64,000 nucleotides of DNA from Closterium sp. Naga37s-1 (Eukaryota; Streptophyta; Zygnematophyceae; Desmidiales; Closteriaceae), in the NCBI GenBank assembly GCA_947471745.1, contig CANJKZ010000822.1:95001-159000 (forward strand), read 5' to 3'. Position numbers and translations under genes: made by a program. The notes beneath the pieces were generated by a model. That model worked only from the letters and a program-made list of their open reading frames with translations, searched no databases and was not told where the DNA came from. Position 1 is the first letter of the stretch; each line of letters opens with the position of its first letter. Positions 20,242 to 31,544 of the stretch are shown here, one piece after another.

Positions 20242-20700
20242 CCTGCGACAACGGAAACCGAGTGCCCAAAACCAGAACTGACGCGATGATCGCCAACCAT
20301 TTGTACTGTTCACCACTCACATAACTTGCTTACCAAGTAGTACTCATAGGCTAGGAGGCTCCAAGGCAAAAACGAGCGCTAGTTGGCAAAAGCGAGTCGT
20401 TGATAGGCTTTTTTTTTGTGCTGAAGGAAATATATGTCCACCTCAACCATCTTAGTCAGTGCACGCTCCGATCTCTCCCTCACGTCACCGGTCTCGCGTT
20501 ACAACCCGTATACCCACGGCACTTACGTTAGTAAACGAGATTCGCGTTACTCGAGTCTTGCATTCAAGCTCGCGTCGCACACGCAGGATCTTGTCACACT
20601 TGCTGCCATTCAGCCTCGTGTCACGATCGTACCGTTTTAGGCACGGGTCGCTCACGCGAATGCCGTACTGGTTCGCGTAACGCACTCAGCCGTTAGTCGC
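20242..20700. other. No gene; probable tail of gypsy 1 insertion-site sequence
   Basis: Resumes after the copia B target duplication. No RT or integrase motif is visible, so the rest of gypsy 1 is missing. Confidence 0.4.
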
Positions 20701-22330
20701 ACATGTTCCTCCTCGTCGGCCGCTCTTGCCCACGTCAGACCGCTTTCCTCGTCGCCCGCGCTTTCCCTCATTACCCTCCCCGACCCTCTGGTCGCATATG
20801 TTCCCCTAGTTGCCCGCGCTCTACCACGTTAACCACACAACCCCTCGTCGCAATTGCTAGTAGTAAACATACCGCGCTTCAGATCGTCACCCGCGCTCCC
20901 CTCATCACCCTCGTCGACCCACACCGATCCTCGCCGCCCTCACCTCCCTTGGTCACCGACATTCCCTCTCGTCGCTCGCGCTTCCCCTCATCACCCGTGC
21001 CGACCCTCGCCGCCCTCGCCTCCCCTCGTCGCCCGCGCGTCCCGTCGTCGGGCTTGCCTCCCAGTCACTCGCGCTTCCCCTCGTCATCCGCGTTTCCATC
21101 CGCTCTTCCCCTCTCCCCATCTCACCATCTCCAGCCCATCCTTCCTCCCTCATTCCTTCCGAAGGGGTGGGGCAGATGGGGAGGAACAGATGGGGAGGAA
21201 CAGAGGTGATCGCTTCCGCCACCACAGTCGAACAGCGTTTTGATTCCCTCTCTGCTCCCCACCATCCTCCCCTCAACTCTCTCCCCGGCATCTGCCCCCG
21301 TTCCCCCCATCCTCTTCCTTGTTTCCCCGTATCCCTTGCCGTGCTTCCCCCCATCCTATCCCCTCTTACCCCGTATCCCCTGCCCTGCTTCCCCCCATCC
21401 CCTTCCCTGCTTCCCCCCATCCCCTTCCCTGCTTCCCCTCATCCCCTTCCCTGCTTCCCCTCATCCCCTCCCCTGCTTTCCCCCATCCCCTTCCCTGCTT
21501 CCCCCCATCCCCTCCCCTGCTTCCCCCCATCCCGTCCCGTGCTTCCCCCCATCCCCTTCCCTGCTTCCCCCCATCCCCTTCCCTGCTTCCCCCCATCCCC
21601 TCCCCTGCTTCCTCCCATCCCCTTCCCTGCTTCACCCCATCCCCTCCCCTGCTTCCTCCCATCCCCTTCCCTGCTTCCCCCCATCCCCTTCCCTGCTTCC
21701 CCCCATCCCCTTCCCTGCTTCCCCTCATCCCCTCCTCTACTTCCCCCCATCACCTTCCCTGCTTCCCCCCATCCCCTCCCCTGCTTCCCCCCATCCCCCT
21801 CCCTGTTTCCCCCCATCCCCTTCCCTTCTTCCCCCCATCCCCTTCCCTGCTTCCCCCCATCCCCTTCCCTGCTTCCCCCCATCCCCTTCCCTGCTTCCCC
21901 CCATCCCCTTCCCTGCTTCCCCCCATCCCCTTCCCTGCTTTCCCCCATCCCCTGCCCTGCTTCCCCCCATCCCCCTCCCCGCTTCCCCCCATCCCCTTCC
22001 CTGCTTTCCCCCATCCCTGCCCTGCTTCCCCCCATCCCCCTCCCTGCTTCCCCCCATCACCTTCCCTGCTTCCCCCCATCCCCTCCCCTGCTTCCCCCCA
22101 TCCCCCTCCCTGTTTCCCCCCATCCCCTTCCCGAGGGGGAAACGAGGGGAAGCAGGGGGGGAAACGAGGGAAAGCAAGGGGGGAAACGAGGGGAAGCTGG
22201 GGGGAAAATAAGGGAAGCAGGAGGGTACAAACAGGGATAGCAGGGAGGGAAATGAGGTGAAGCAGGGAGGGAAATGAGGTGAAGCAGGGAGGGAAATGAG
22301 GTGTAGGGAGGGAAATGAGGTGAAGCAGGG
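20700..22330. repeat. Pyrimidine-rich minisatellite that switches strand near 22133
   Basis: 20700-21110 is a degenerate ctcgtcgcccgcgcttcccc repeat. 21340-22132 is a 22-bp array (ccccttccctgcttccccccat, about 36 units with ccct/cctc variants). From 22134 to about 22330 the same strand carries purine-rich 22-bp units (ggggaaacgaggggaagcag and aaatgaggtgaagcagggag), an inverted arrangement. Long open frames here are only absence of stops. Confidence 0.85.
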
Positions 22331-22835
22331 ATGAGGGGGAGAAAGGGTGAGCCATGGGCGTAGAGGGTCGTGAGAGAGGGGGGGGGTGGACAGTGGCGGG
22401 CTGGAGGGGAGCAGGAGAGGAGGAGGGGAGTGGCATGGGGAGCAGAGCAGAGCAGCATTGCGACCTGCCAGCAGCAGTGCGACCTGCCTGCAGCGTCATC
22501 CCCCACAGAGGAGATGAGGAAGGGCGCGGCGGAGAGTGCTGCCATGCACTCCGCTATGCTGTGCATGGCGGCGTGCACCCCCCCTGCGAGGAGGAACAGG
22601 GGAAGGGAGCGGCGGGCAGAGAGAAAGGAAGGAGGAGGGGGAGAGGGAGAGAGGTTGAGACATGCCGCAGTGGACGACACTCCACCCTCGAATTTCTTTC
22701 TCCTGCCCTCCTCCCAACCTCATGCGGGAGGAAGAAAACGGGTGGGGGAAAGGGAGGAAGGGGACAACCATGAGGGGTAGGGATTGGAAAGGGGCGGGGG
22801 CGGGTGGAGGTTTGGCGAGATGGGGAATAGGAACC

Positions 22836-23616
22836 AGAGCACGGGGCACAGAGCACGGGGCACAGAGCACGGGGCACAGAGCACGGGGCACAGAGCATGG
22901 GGCACAGAGCATGGGGCACAGAGCACGGGGCACAGAGCACGGGGCACAGAGCACGGGGCACAGAGCACGGGGCACAGAGCACGGGGCACAGAGCACGGGG
23001 CACAGAGCACGGGGCACAGAGCACGGGGCACAGAGCATGGGGCACAGAGCATGGGGCACAGAGCATGGGGCACAGAGCACGGGGCACAGAGCACGGGGCA
23101 CAGAGCACGGGGCACAGAGCACGGGGCACAGAGCACGGGGCACAGAGCACGGGGCACAGAGCATGGGGCACAGAGCATGGGGCACAGAGCATGGGGCACA
23201 GAGCATGGGGCACAGAGCATGGGGCACAGAGCATGGGGCACAGAGCATGGGGCACAGAGCATGGGGCACAGAGCATGGGGCACAGAGCATGGGGCACAGA
23301 GCATGGGGCACAGAGCATGGGGCACAGAGCATGGGGCACAGAGCATGGGGCACAGAGCATGGGGCACAGAGCATGGGGCACAGAGCATGGGGCACAGAGC
23401 ATGGGGCACAGAGCATGGGGCACAGAGCATGGGGCACAGAGCATGGGGCACAGAGCATGGGGCACAGAGCATGGGGCACAGAGCATGGGGCACAGAGCAT
23501 GGGGCACAGAGCATGGGGCACAGAGCATGGGGCACAGAGCATGGGGCACAGAGCATGGGGCACAGAGCATGGGGCACAGAGCATGGGGCACAGAGCATGG
23601 GGCACAGAGCATGGGG
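22836..23616. repeat. 14-bp satellite, about 56 copies
   Basis: Unit gagcatggggcaca. Units with CACGGGG cluster at 22840-23160 in two blocks; CATGGGG units fill the rest homogeneously (23160-23616). The right end abuts copia C RT sequence at 23617. No stop occurs in several frames, so large ORFs here are artefacts. Confidence 0.9.
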
Positions 23617-25700
23617 CCCAGTGAAGCCAGGTGGGCGGCGCAGCCAGATCTCCTCGTGCAGGCTGCCCTGCAGGAAAGCTGTGCTGAAGTCAAGAGAGTG
23701 AAGCTCGTAGTCGCGCTGAGCGGCTATGTGTAGCAGCACCCGAAGAGTGGTCATCTTTGGGGTGGGAGAGAAGGTCTGAAAGTAGTCAACTCCCTGCCGC
23801 TGACTGAAGCCTCGAGCCACGTAACGCGCCTTGAAGACAGGCGGAGAACCCGGCGGCCGCTTCACCCTGAAAATCCACATGCCACTGACGATGTTCGCCC
23901 CAGGTGGGGGAACCTCGTCGACGTAGGTGCCTGTGGACTTCCAGGAAGCCATCTCTGCGTCCATGGCTGACTGCCACTGTGAGGAGTAGGGGCCCTCGAT
24001 CGCCTCAGCGTACGATCGAGGAGTCGGGATGTCTGGTGCATCCGGGTCTCCCTCAGGGGCAATCAGCGTGGACACGAGATGAGGCAAAGCAGCAGCAAAA
24101 CACTGGAACTCCTCCTGCCTGTCCTCAAGGACGTCCGTGCTAAGAGCACACTCACCCCCGACGGACGGAGGACAGACAGACTCAGACTCAGCAACAAGAC
24201 TAGCAGCGTAGTCTAGACAACAGCGAGCAGCAAAGTCGACAAGCTCAGCAACCAAGGCAGACGCAGCAGTGGACTCAAAGGAAGGGTCAGTGACAACAGT
24301 AGCCAGGAGACGCGTGACAGTAGGACAGGCAGCACGAAGAGAGTCAGACTCCGGGTCAGCAAGGACAGGAAGAGAGGACTCTGGAGGAGACGGCAACGGG
24401 ACACGCAGAGGAGCAGTGGAAGGACGCAGTGCCATCTGGTGTGTGCCTGGGACCGCAGGAGGACACGGACGCGGAGCACGACTACAAGTGCGAGCAGCAC
24501 GAACAGGCGAAGCAGGACGAGACGCGGGCTCACGACGCTCAGCAAGACCTCCAGTAGGACCAGTGTAGGGAGAAGGAGCAGGTAGGGGGGAGGCGGGCTG
24601 TAACTGTGACCGCGACTGGACAGGCTGTGGACACTCTAAGGGAGGAGCAGGACCAGTAGAGGGCGGGAGACCAAGAACCTACTAAAGGAGCGGAACGAAG
24701 TACGGCCGCGGCCGCGCAGCGCCTCCATAACCAGCAGGGACAGCACCAGTACCCCCAGCGGTAGCACCAGCGCCAGCAGCACCTCCAGCGCCAACACCCC
24801 CAGCAGCTCCAGCTCCAGCAGCTCCAGCTCCAGCAGCACCAACTCCAATAGGACCGTCAGCTCCAGCAGCCTCAGCAGCACCCCCAGGCCCAGCAGCTCC
24901 AGTACCGCCAGTACGAGCACCTCCAGGACCAGTGGCTCCAGTAACTCCAGTGCCGACCCCAGGGTCAGCAGTAAGAGCAGCACCTCCAGCTCCAGCAGCA
25001 CGGCTCCAGCGCCGGGCAAACCACTCGCGCAGCTCCTGTGGAGAGGGTAGCTCCCGCCTCGACGAAGCACCCGAAGGGGCCCCAAACCCAGCACCGCCAG
25101 AGGCCACACGAGCAGACCCAGCACCCCCGGGCTCCGCACCCCCAGGCTCAGCACCCCCAGGCTCCGCACCCCCAGGCTCCGCACCCCCAGGCCCAGCACC
25201 CCCAGACTCAGCACCCCCAGGCTCAGCACCCCCAGACTCAGCACCCCCAGGCTCAGCACCCCTAGCAGTACCAGAGTCAACAGCTACCTCGACAGACTCG
25301 ACTGCGTCTACCTGGGACACACCTGACGGGGCAGGACCCTGAGGGGGGAGGGGGTCTACCGGGGGGGGACCTGGCGCAAGGAAGAGCGGCGGCGGGGGGA
25401 GGGGTGCAGTGCGGTAGGGGAAGAGACGGTAGTAAGGAACCGACTCGTCAAAGGTGACGTCCTGGGAGGACAGAACACGGCGCGAGGTGGGGTGGTAAAA
25501 CTGCCAACCAGGCGCGTCAGGGGGGAAGCCAAGGAAGAAGCAGGGAACCGCACGGGGGGACAGCTTGTCCGCAGACAAGTCGCGAACAAACGCCCGAGAT
25601 CCCCAGACACGAAACGCAGACGCATCGCCAACCTTCCCCGTCCACCGCAAGGTGGGGGAGGTCTCTGGCAAAGAGACCCGGGGCTGAAGGTTTCTGATGC
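23617..25700 (-). pseudogene. Copia C post-integrase linker and truncated reverse transcriptase
   Basis: From 25700 down: RVSLPETSPTLRWTGKVGD, AFRVWGSRAFVRDLSADKL, DVTFDESVPYYRLFPYR, the GGAEPG linker, two consecutive TAG stops at about 24676-24681 where copia A reads Glu-Gln, then RT up to WLRRPPGFTG, where the 14-bp satellite begins. Confidence 0.85.
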
Positions 25701-27130
25701 GCTGCGTACTGCACCGCAAACGGCCACAGAAAATGGGGAGCAACCGAATGTATCGTGGACGTACGAGCGATGTCCATGACCATGCCAATGCGGCGCTCAG
25801 CAATCCCATTTTGCTGTGGAGAGGCCGGAAGCGTGAAGGTCTGGCGGATGCCCTGTGCACGACAGAAGGCTCCCAGAAGGGCAGAGGAAAACTCCCCGCC
25901 TCTGTCAGAGTGCAGACGTAGAACAGGAAAGTCCGAGCCGAAACTCTCTCTGAGCTGGAGACGAGCTGCGCGGATCCAGGCGATCAACACCTCAGTGACG
26001 TCACCCTTGCTGCGCAAGGGGAACACCGAGGTGTAACGCGAGTAGTCGTCAACCACCAACAGGAAGTAACGCTCGTGACCCTGGCCACGGACGCGGGCGG
26101 GGCCCCACACGTCCACGTGAAGAGTCTGCAGCGGAGCCTCTGTCGGAGGAAACTCGGAGGAGTGAGGGGCGGCGCGCTGCCGCCCCTCGACGCAGGGAAC
26201 GCAGGTAGGGGCAGGCCCCGGAGGGAGGGGAGGGAGGGACCGGGGGAGACCAGAGACAAGGACACGGGAGGCCATGCCTCGGAGACGAGGCAGGGAGGGG
26301 TGACCAAGGCGGTGGTGCCAGAGGAGAGTCTGATGGGACAGGAGACGACACGAGCAGGGAGCAGACTCAGGACCAGACCTGGACGCTGCAGCAAACACCT
26401 GACTCGACTCAGCTACCTGACCAGGCTCAGCAACCGGAAGAGACTCAGTAGCCAGTGTGTACAGGCTCGACCCCGGCTGACGGGTAAACGTGGCCAAGTG
26501 TCGGCCCGTCCGAGCACACGTACAGTGGGTCACCCGCTGACTCGCAGGAGTGAACTGGTCAACCCCCCCATCCTGTAGATCAGCACCACTCACCAAGTTC
26601 GTAGAGAACGAGAGGAGGTAGAGACCTGACAGGGTGCCAGAGGAGGCTGCCGGACACGGTAAGACAGTGGAGAAGTGGGCAAGGACAGGACCCCCAGAGG
26701 GGTCCGCCAGGGAGACCGCAACCGGCCGACTAAGCGGCGTAAGCGTGGTGCGGTCTCGAAAGATGGTGCGGGAAGCACCCGAGTCAAGGGTGAAGGTGTG
26801 TAAGGCCTGAGCCGACGTGGTACCTGAGAGAGCAGACTCACCAGCACCTGGGGCAGCAGACGCACTAGCACCTAGAGCAGCAGCCTCACCAGCACCTAGA
26901 GCAGCAGCCTCAATGCCCGGGTCAGGCGGAACACACAGGTAACAGTCACCCTCATCACTAGTAGACACAACATACATGGCAGCAAGAATAGCATCATAAT
27001 CCAGATCAAAGATAGCAACCCCCGACCTAAGCAGCTCGCCCCAGCGGGGGATCTCAGTGGCGTCAGGGAACTGGAGACGCCAAGCGTCCGTCAGACGGCC
27101 GAAGCAGCGCTGGGTGGTGTGCGGGCCACC
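25695..27130 (-). pseudogene. Copia C protease and integrase, frameshifted
   Basis: Reads in one frame to about 25695: protease FTLDSGASRTIFRD, integrase zinc region LLWHHRLGHPSLPRLRG and CVPCVEGRQ, core LHVDVWGPAR, LHSDRGGEFSS and SPQQNGIAERR. After HFLWPFAVQYAAHQ the frame is lost (about 25695-25700) and homologous sequence continues in the next frame. Confidence 0.85.
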
Positions 27131-27299
27131 GCACGTCTCACCAGTGCGGTCGCCGGTACGCAGGACATAGGCACAAGGACCAGCACCCCCACCCCGCTGA
27201 CGCGCAGAGTACCACTCACGAAGCTGCTGGGGGGGTGGGGTCTCACAAGTGCGCTGCTGCTGCTGGCGCTGACCACCACCGAAGCCGCCCCGCTACGCA

Positions 27300-27510
27300 G
27301 AGCCACCTCGACTAGCTCCACCTCCTCCGCCGCCACCTCCGCCACCGCCGCCACCGCCTCCTCCTCCGCTCCCACCGCCACCGCCGCCGCCGCCTCCGCC
27401 TCCACCGCCGCCACCAAAGCCCCCACCCCCGCCACCACTCCATCACCACCCCCACTCCCTCCGCCTCCTCCACCGCCACCTCCACCGCCCCCGCCAGCCC
27501 CTCCAGCGCA
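27300..27510. repeat. GCC/CCG-rich simple repeat within copia C gag-pol
   Basis: Trinucleotide-like ccgccaccgcc run. Encodes poly-Gly/Arg or poly-Ala in different frames on the minus strand. Confidence 0.7.
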
Positions 27511-27589
27511 CTTGCCCCCCTTGCCCTTGCCGGTGCGGCGTCGCCCGCTAGGGGCAGACGCAGCGCCGACCGACTCAGCAAAAGGGGGG

Positions 27590-28262
27590 AGGGGGAGCAC
27601 CCCTCAAAGACGGGGGCATGAGGGTCACCACGAGAGGCTCCTACAGCGACTATACTCTTCTCAGCTGCCAGGAGGCGCTCCTCGAGGAGGTCAACGGTGA
27701 GTGTGGTGGGGCAAACAGAGAGGAAGTGGTCCCTGGCCGAGCGAAGGGAGTCAGGGAGCCGGGTGACTATGTAGTAGAGGGTGATGTACATGGGGGGGGG
27801 GTTCTTGGCGCAGAACTCAGCAGGAAGCGCAGCGCGGTAGCGGGTGTCACTAGTGCGAAGGTGCGTAACGAGGTCAGCGACAGTGGGAAAGGCGGCGAGG
27901 TCAGGAAACAGGTACGGCAGCATGAGGCGGCTAAGGGCAGCAGTGGCAGGGGAAGAGTAGCGTGCAACTACAGCATCGTACAAGGTCTTAGCACTCTTGT
28001 ACTGACTAAAGTGCGCGCGCTCAGTGGACGGCAAGTGACTACGCACAGCAAGACGGGCAGCAGCATCGCGTGTGGCCCACTGGGAGCGAATAGTGCTGTC
28101 AGCATCGGCAGCAGGGGCAGTAGAGGCGCCAGACGTGAGATCGAACAGGGAGAGACCGTCCTTCCTATCGCACTGTAGGAAAAGCTGTAGATCATCGACC
28201 CAGACCTCAAAGTCAACAGCCCGACCCTCAGCATCAAAGACTAGAACACTAGGGGTAGCCAT
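27590..28262 (-). pseudogene. Copia C Gag
   Basis: Starts MATPSVLVFDAEGRAVDFEV at 28262. Copia gag features: WVDDLQLFLQC, SQWATRDAAARLAVRSHLPS, LYDAVVARYSSP, AEFCAKNPPPMYITLYYIV and LEERLLAAEKSIVAVG. The frame slips near 27590-27600 in a purine-rich run, after which an RTGKGKGGK/poly-Gly segment (27100-27590) continues in another frame toward a CCHC-type GGPHTTQRC near 27115. Confidence 0.8.
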
Positions 28263-28584
28263 GACAGCAGTGGCAGCAGGCTAGGGGCAGCAGTAGCAGG
28301 CGTGGCTCGGCAGTGCTCTCACCAGGGCTGGTATGTAGGGGCCGGCAAGCGGTGGGGCAGGGCCGAGGCGCGTCGGCAGGGAAAGAGCCGCGACTGCGGC
28401 GGCAGCTCCTGCTGTCAGTGGCGGCGGCACTCGCTGCTGTCGGCGGCGATGGCTGCTGCTGGTGGTGGCCGCCGCTGTTGTCGGCGGCGTCTGCTGCTGT
28501 CGGCTGCTGCTGGCGGCGGCGGCGGCGGCTGCTGCTGGCGGCGGCTGCTGCTAGTGGCGGAGAAGCCGGGGAGGGGCCGGGAAG

Positions 28585-29060
28585 GGTGGCGACGGGGCCA
28601 CGAAGGGCGGCGACGGGGCCGGGAAGAGGCCGCGAGGGGCCGCGAAGGGCGGCGACGGGGCCGCTAGGGGCGGCGACGGGCCGCGAAGGGCGGCGACGGG
28701 GCCGCTAGGGGCGGCGACGGGGCCGCGAAGGGCGGCGACGGGGCCGCTAGAGGCGGCGACGGGGCCGCGAAGGGCGGCGACGGGGCCGATAGGGGCGGCG
28801 ACGGGGCCGCGAAGGGGCCGCGAGGGGCCTCGAAGGGCGGCGACGGGGCCGCGAAGGACGGCGACGGGGCCGCAACGGGCGGCGACGGGGTCGCGAAGGG
28901 CGGCGACGGGGCCGCTAGGGGCGGCGACGGGGCCGCGAAGGGCGGCGACGGGGCCGCTAGGGGCGGCGACGGGGCCGCGAAGGGTGGCAACGGGGCCGCT
29001 AGGGGTGGCGACGGGGCCGCTAAGGGCGGCGACGGGGCCGCTAGGGGTGGCGCGAGGGGC
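28585..29060 (-). repeat. 21-bp leader minisatellite of copia C
   Basis: Same gggcggcgacggggccgc units as in copia A, between the 5' LTR and gag. Confidence 0.85.
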
Positions 29061-29369
29061 CGTGAGAGGGGCCTTTAGGAGGGCACGACAGACCGCTAAG
29101 GGCAAGGGACGCGACGAGAGGGCGGCCCACGGGGCGCGCCTCGGGCAGGGGCGACCCGCGCTCTGGTCAGAAAAAAAAAATATGTTCGATTTTCAGTGGT
29201 GGGCCCTAGGAAGTGTTCCCACTAGGGAACCTGCTCTATACCATGTGAAGAAATGAGGAATGAATGAACTAGCAAGCAGGTGGGTACGAGTAGGAAAACC
29301 TAAAAGTGTTGTACCCCATATTGTCTACCCCACTACAGCCTACACAGAATATAGCATATGAGTTTGACA

Positions 29370-30374
29370 GTCGTTGACAGGTTGACGAAGATGGCACACT
29401 TCGCTGCGTGCAAGAAATCGGTCTCAGCCAAAGAAACCGCTCGCCTGTTCATCGCAGCCGTCGTTCGACTACACGTGATACCAGCCGCAATAATCAGCGA
29501 CCGCGACACGAAGTTTACCAACAACTTCTGGAAAAACTTCTGGGAGCAGTTTGAGACAAGGCTACAGTTCAGCTCGTCGTACCACCCCGAGACTGACAGT
29601 CAAACGGAGCGGACGAATCAGACAATGGAGCAGTTGATTCGTGCCACGTGCGACGACCCGACCACTTGGGAGCAGCAGCTGCCGCTGATTGAGTTCGCAT
29701 ATAACAACGCCACGTCAGCGACGACTCAGCAGTCCCCTTTCTACCTGAACTACGGGCAAAATCCTACAGTGCCCATGACGCCGAGTCCGGACAACCCAAC
29801 ACTACGTGCACAGCAATTCGCCGAAATTCTGCAAGCTGCCTGCACCAGAGCCGCAGAAGCAATTAAAAAGGCCAATGTCATCGCTCAGCGCAACGCTGAC
29901 CGCCACTGCCGCCCAGCCACGTACCAGTCAGGAGACTACGTACTGGTCGACACACAGAACTTAAGACTGCCCGTCCTACCGAAATTACGACCCCGCTACT
30001 GTGGACCATTCCAAATCAGCCACATGATTACCCCAGTGACAGCTCACCTACTGTTGCCGACGGACTGGTACATCAGCCCCTCGTTCCACGTCAGCCTGCT
30101 TCGCCCATACATCCCAACCACAAGCCAATTGCCTCGCCACCGCCCACCATCCATGACTCGCCCTGCATCGGAGCCGATCATCAAACCCGAAAAAATCCTG
30201 AGCCATCGGATTCGACACCCCACGGGAATCAGGAGGATTGAATTCCTCGTTCGCTGGAAGGATCACACGCCAACTGAAGATAGCTGGGTGCCCCTGGCCA
30301 ACATCGAAAACCACCCTGCCCTGCAAGTGTACCTGAGGAGCCGGGGTTTCCGCGATATACACGCACTCGCGTAG
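29370..30374 (+). pseudogene. Ty3/gypsy 2 integrase C-terminal half with chromodomain
   Basis: Starts mid-domain at VVDRLTKMAHF, cut by copia C. Contains the integrase core end (ISDRDTKFTNNFWKNF, SSYHPETDSQTERTNQTMEQ), a GPF-like stretch (RPRYCGPFQIS) and a C-terminal chromodomain (EFLVRWKDHTPTEDSWVP, LQVYLRSRG). This is the chromovirus type, whose chromodomain is thought to guide integration to marked chromatin. No stop interrupts the remaining 338 codons. Upstream gag, RT and N-terminal integrase are not in the window. Confidence 0.9.
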
Positions 30375-30406
30375 CGGAGGGGGCTTCTTGAGGGGGGGGG
30401 GGGTAG

Positions 30407-30733
30407 TGTAAGGAATTTTATCGATATTCCTTAGCGCGCCCTGCAACATCGTGTACAGCAGCAGCCGTTGTTCGCCCGTTACTGCTAACGGGGCTTCGCC
30501 GACTTCGCGCGCACTGTTTCACCAAACCTCGCACTGCTGGCCTGGCCGCGTCGGCCTACGCTTCGGGACTAGCCCGAGCCTCGCTTCCAGCATAGCACTA
30601 GCTGGCTCGCACGCACCGCGTTACCGTTTGCATGTTTCGCGTATAAATGTTCGCTCATGCCTTCTCTCACATTTTGTACTCGTTTGACACCGTAGTGCAA
30701 TTCTCGCTACTTCGATTCATTGCACCCGTAACA
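30407..30733 (+). mobile_element. 3' LTR of gypsy 2
   Basis: TGTAAGGAATTTTATCGATA... to CCGTAACA, 327 bp, preceded by a polyG-rich polypurine tract (30391-30403). It shares its first bases, terminal hairpin and TAACA end with the gypsy 1 LTR, but the bodies differ. Confidence 0.8.
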
Positions 30734-31544
30734 GTACCTTACCCGTGCCTCTCGACTGTTTGTCAGACAGGATTTATGGGGGCCGTTTTCATCGTGCTGA
30801 CAGTTTCAGAGCAGTTTCGAGAAAACCCATCGCGTGCCGTTTTTAAGTTCGAGTGCTAGAAACGCCAACTGAAACATGTCGCGAACGCGGGCCGAAAATC
30901 ACTCCGACGAACCAAGAACGACTCTGAAACTGACTTCAAGTGCTAGTAATTTGCAAACTTGTTTTGAGAAACTCTCCTGGGGTTCCGAGCTCAACATTCC
31001 CTCCGAAGGCCATTTTCCCGCTGCCATATTTCTGCCACCTTGGGAATTTCGTGTTGTTCGTAGCAGCAGCAGCACTGAAGACTGATGTACCTCTTCCTTC
31101 GCCGTGCGCTCCGGTACTCCTTCATTCGAACTGCGCGAGAGTATACGTATAGACTCGTCATTGTCATAAAAGCGGCGAGCCGACATATTTTCCAGCTTTC
31201 GTTTCCAGTGCCCGCTTTGTTAGAGAGACAACTGGAACGTACGGGTTATGTCCGTCGTGTCAGTCGTATATTCGAAGGACTTCACCTTCCTCCTAAGGAA
31301 CAGTCGCCTACTGGTAACTCAGATTCTAGGAGGCTCCAGAAAATCTCCACATTGAAATTAGGATCGGCTCCGCCGATTCTGATGTGATCTTTGCGAGCAA
31401 CGGCTGGGATAGATTGCGAGCTGCCGTCGCGCGGTGTAATTGAGAACTCGACTCCACGACGTGGTCGACCCGTCGAGCCGTCGAGCCGTCGCGCGGTGCT
31501 ATTGTGAACGGAGCGGAGCCCGTGGTTTGGGAGATCAAGTATAG
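30734..31544. promoter_or_regulatory. Region upstream of the MYST gene, no motif called
   Basis: No coding sequence recognised. 31460-31500 has gtcgagccgtcgcgcggtg-type repeats seen twice (31423-31440 and 31482-31500). It should hold the MYST promoter, but I see no convincing TATA box. Confidence 0.35.

Larger units (their letters stand above)
23617..29369 (-). mobile_element. Copia element C, 3'-truncated, same family as A
   Basis: Minus strand, 5' LTR at 29244-29369 (126 bp, near-identical to copia A LTRs), primer site TGGTATAGAGCAGG beside it, 21-bp leader minisatellite 28585-29060, gag, protease, integrase and the first third of RT. RT stops abruptly at the 14-bp satellite (23617); the rest of RT, RNase H and 3' LTR are missing. 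The right LTR sits inside gypsy 2 integrase (GTCGT at 29370-29374 is one half of the presumed TSD). Confidence 0.88.

Noticed and set aside
21167..22260. Three overlapping Pro/Ser/Phe-rich ORFs of 313-357 codons and Gly-rich ones opposite
   Set aside because: Products of a 22-bp pyrimidine minisatellite without stops; open in several frames.
22496..24435. CSVPHALCPMLCAP-type Cys-rich ORFs, one fused to reverse transcriptase
   Set aside because: Translation of the 14-bp satellite; the RT fusion is an accidental in-frame join.
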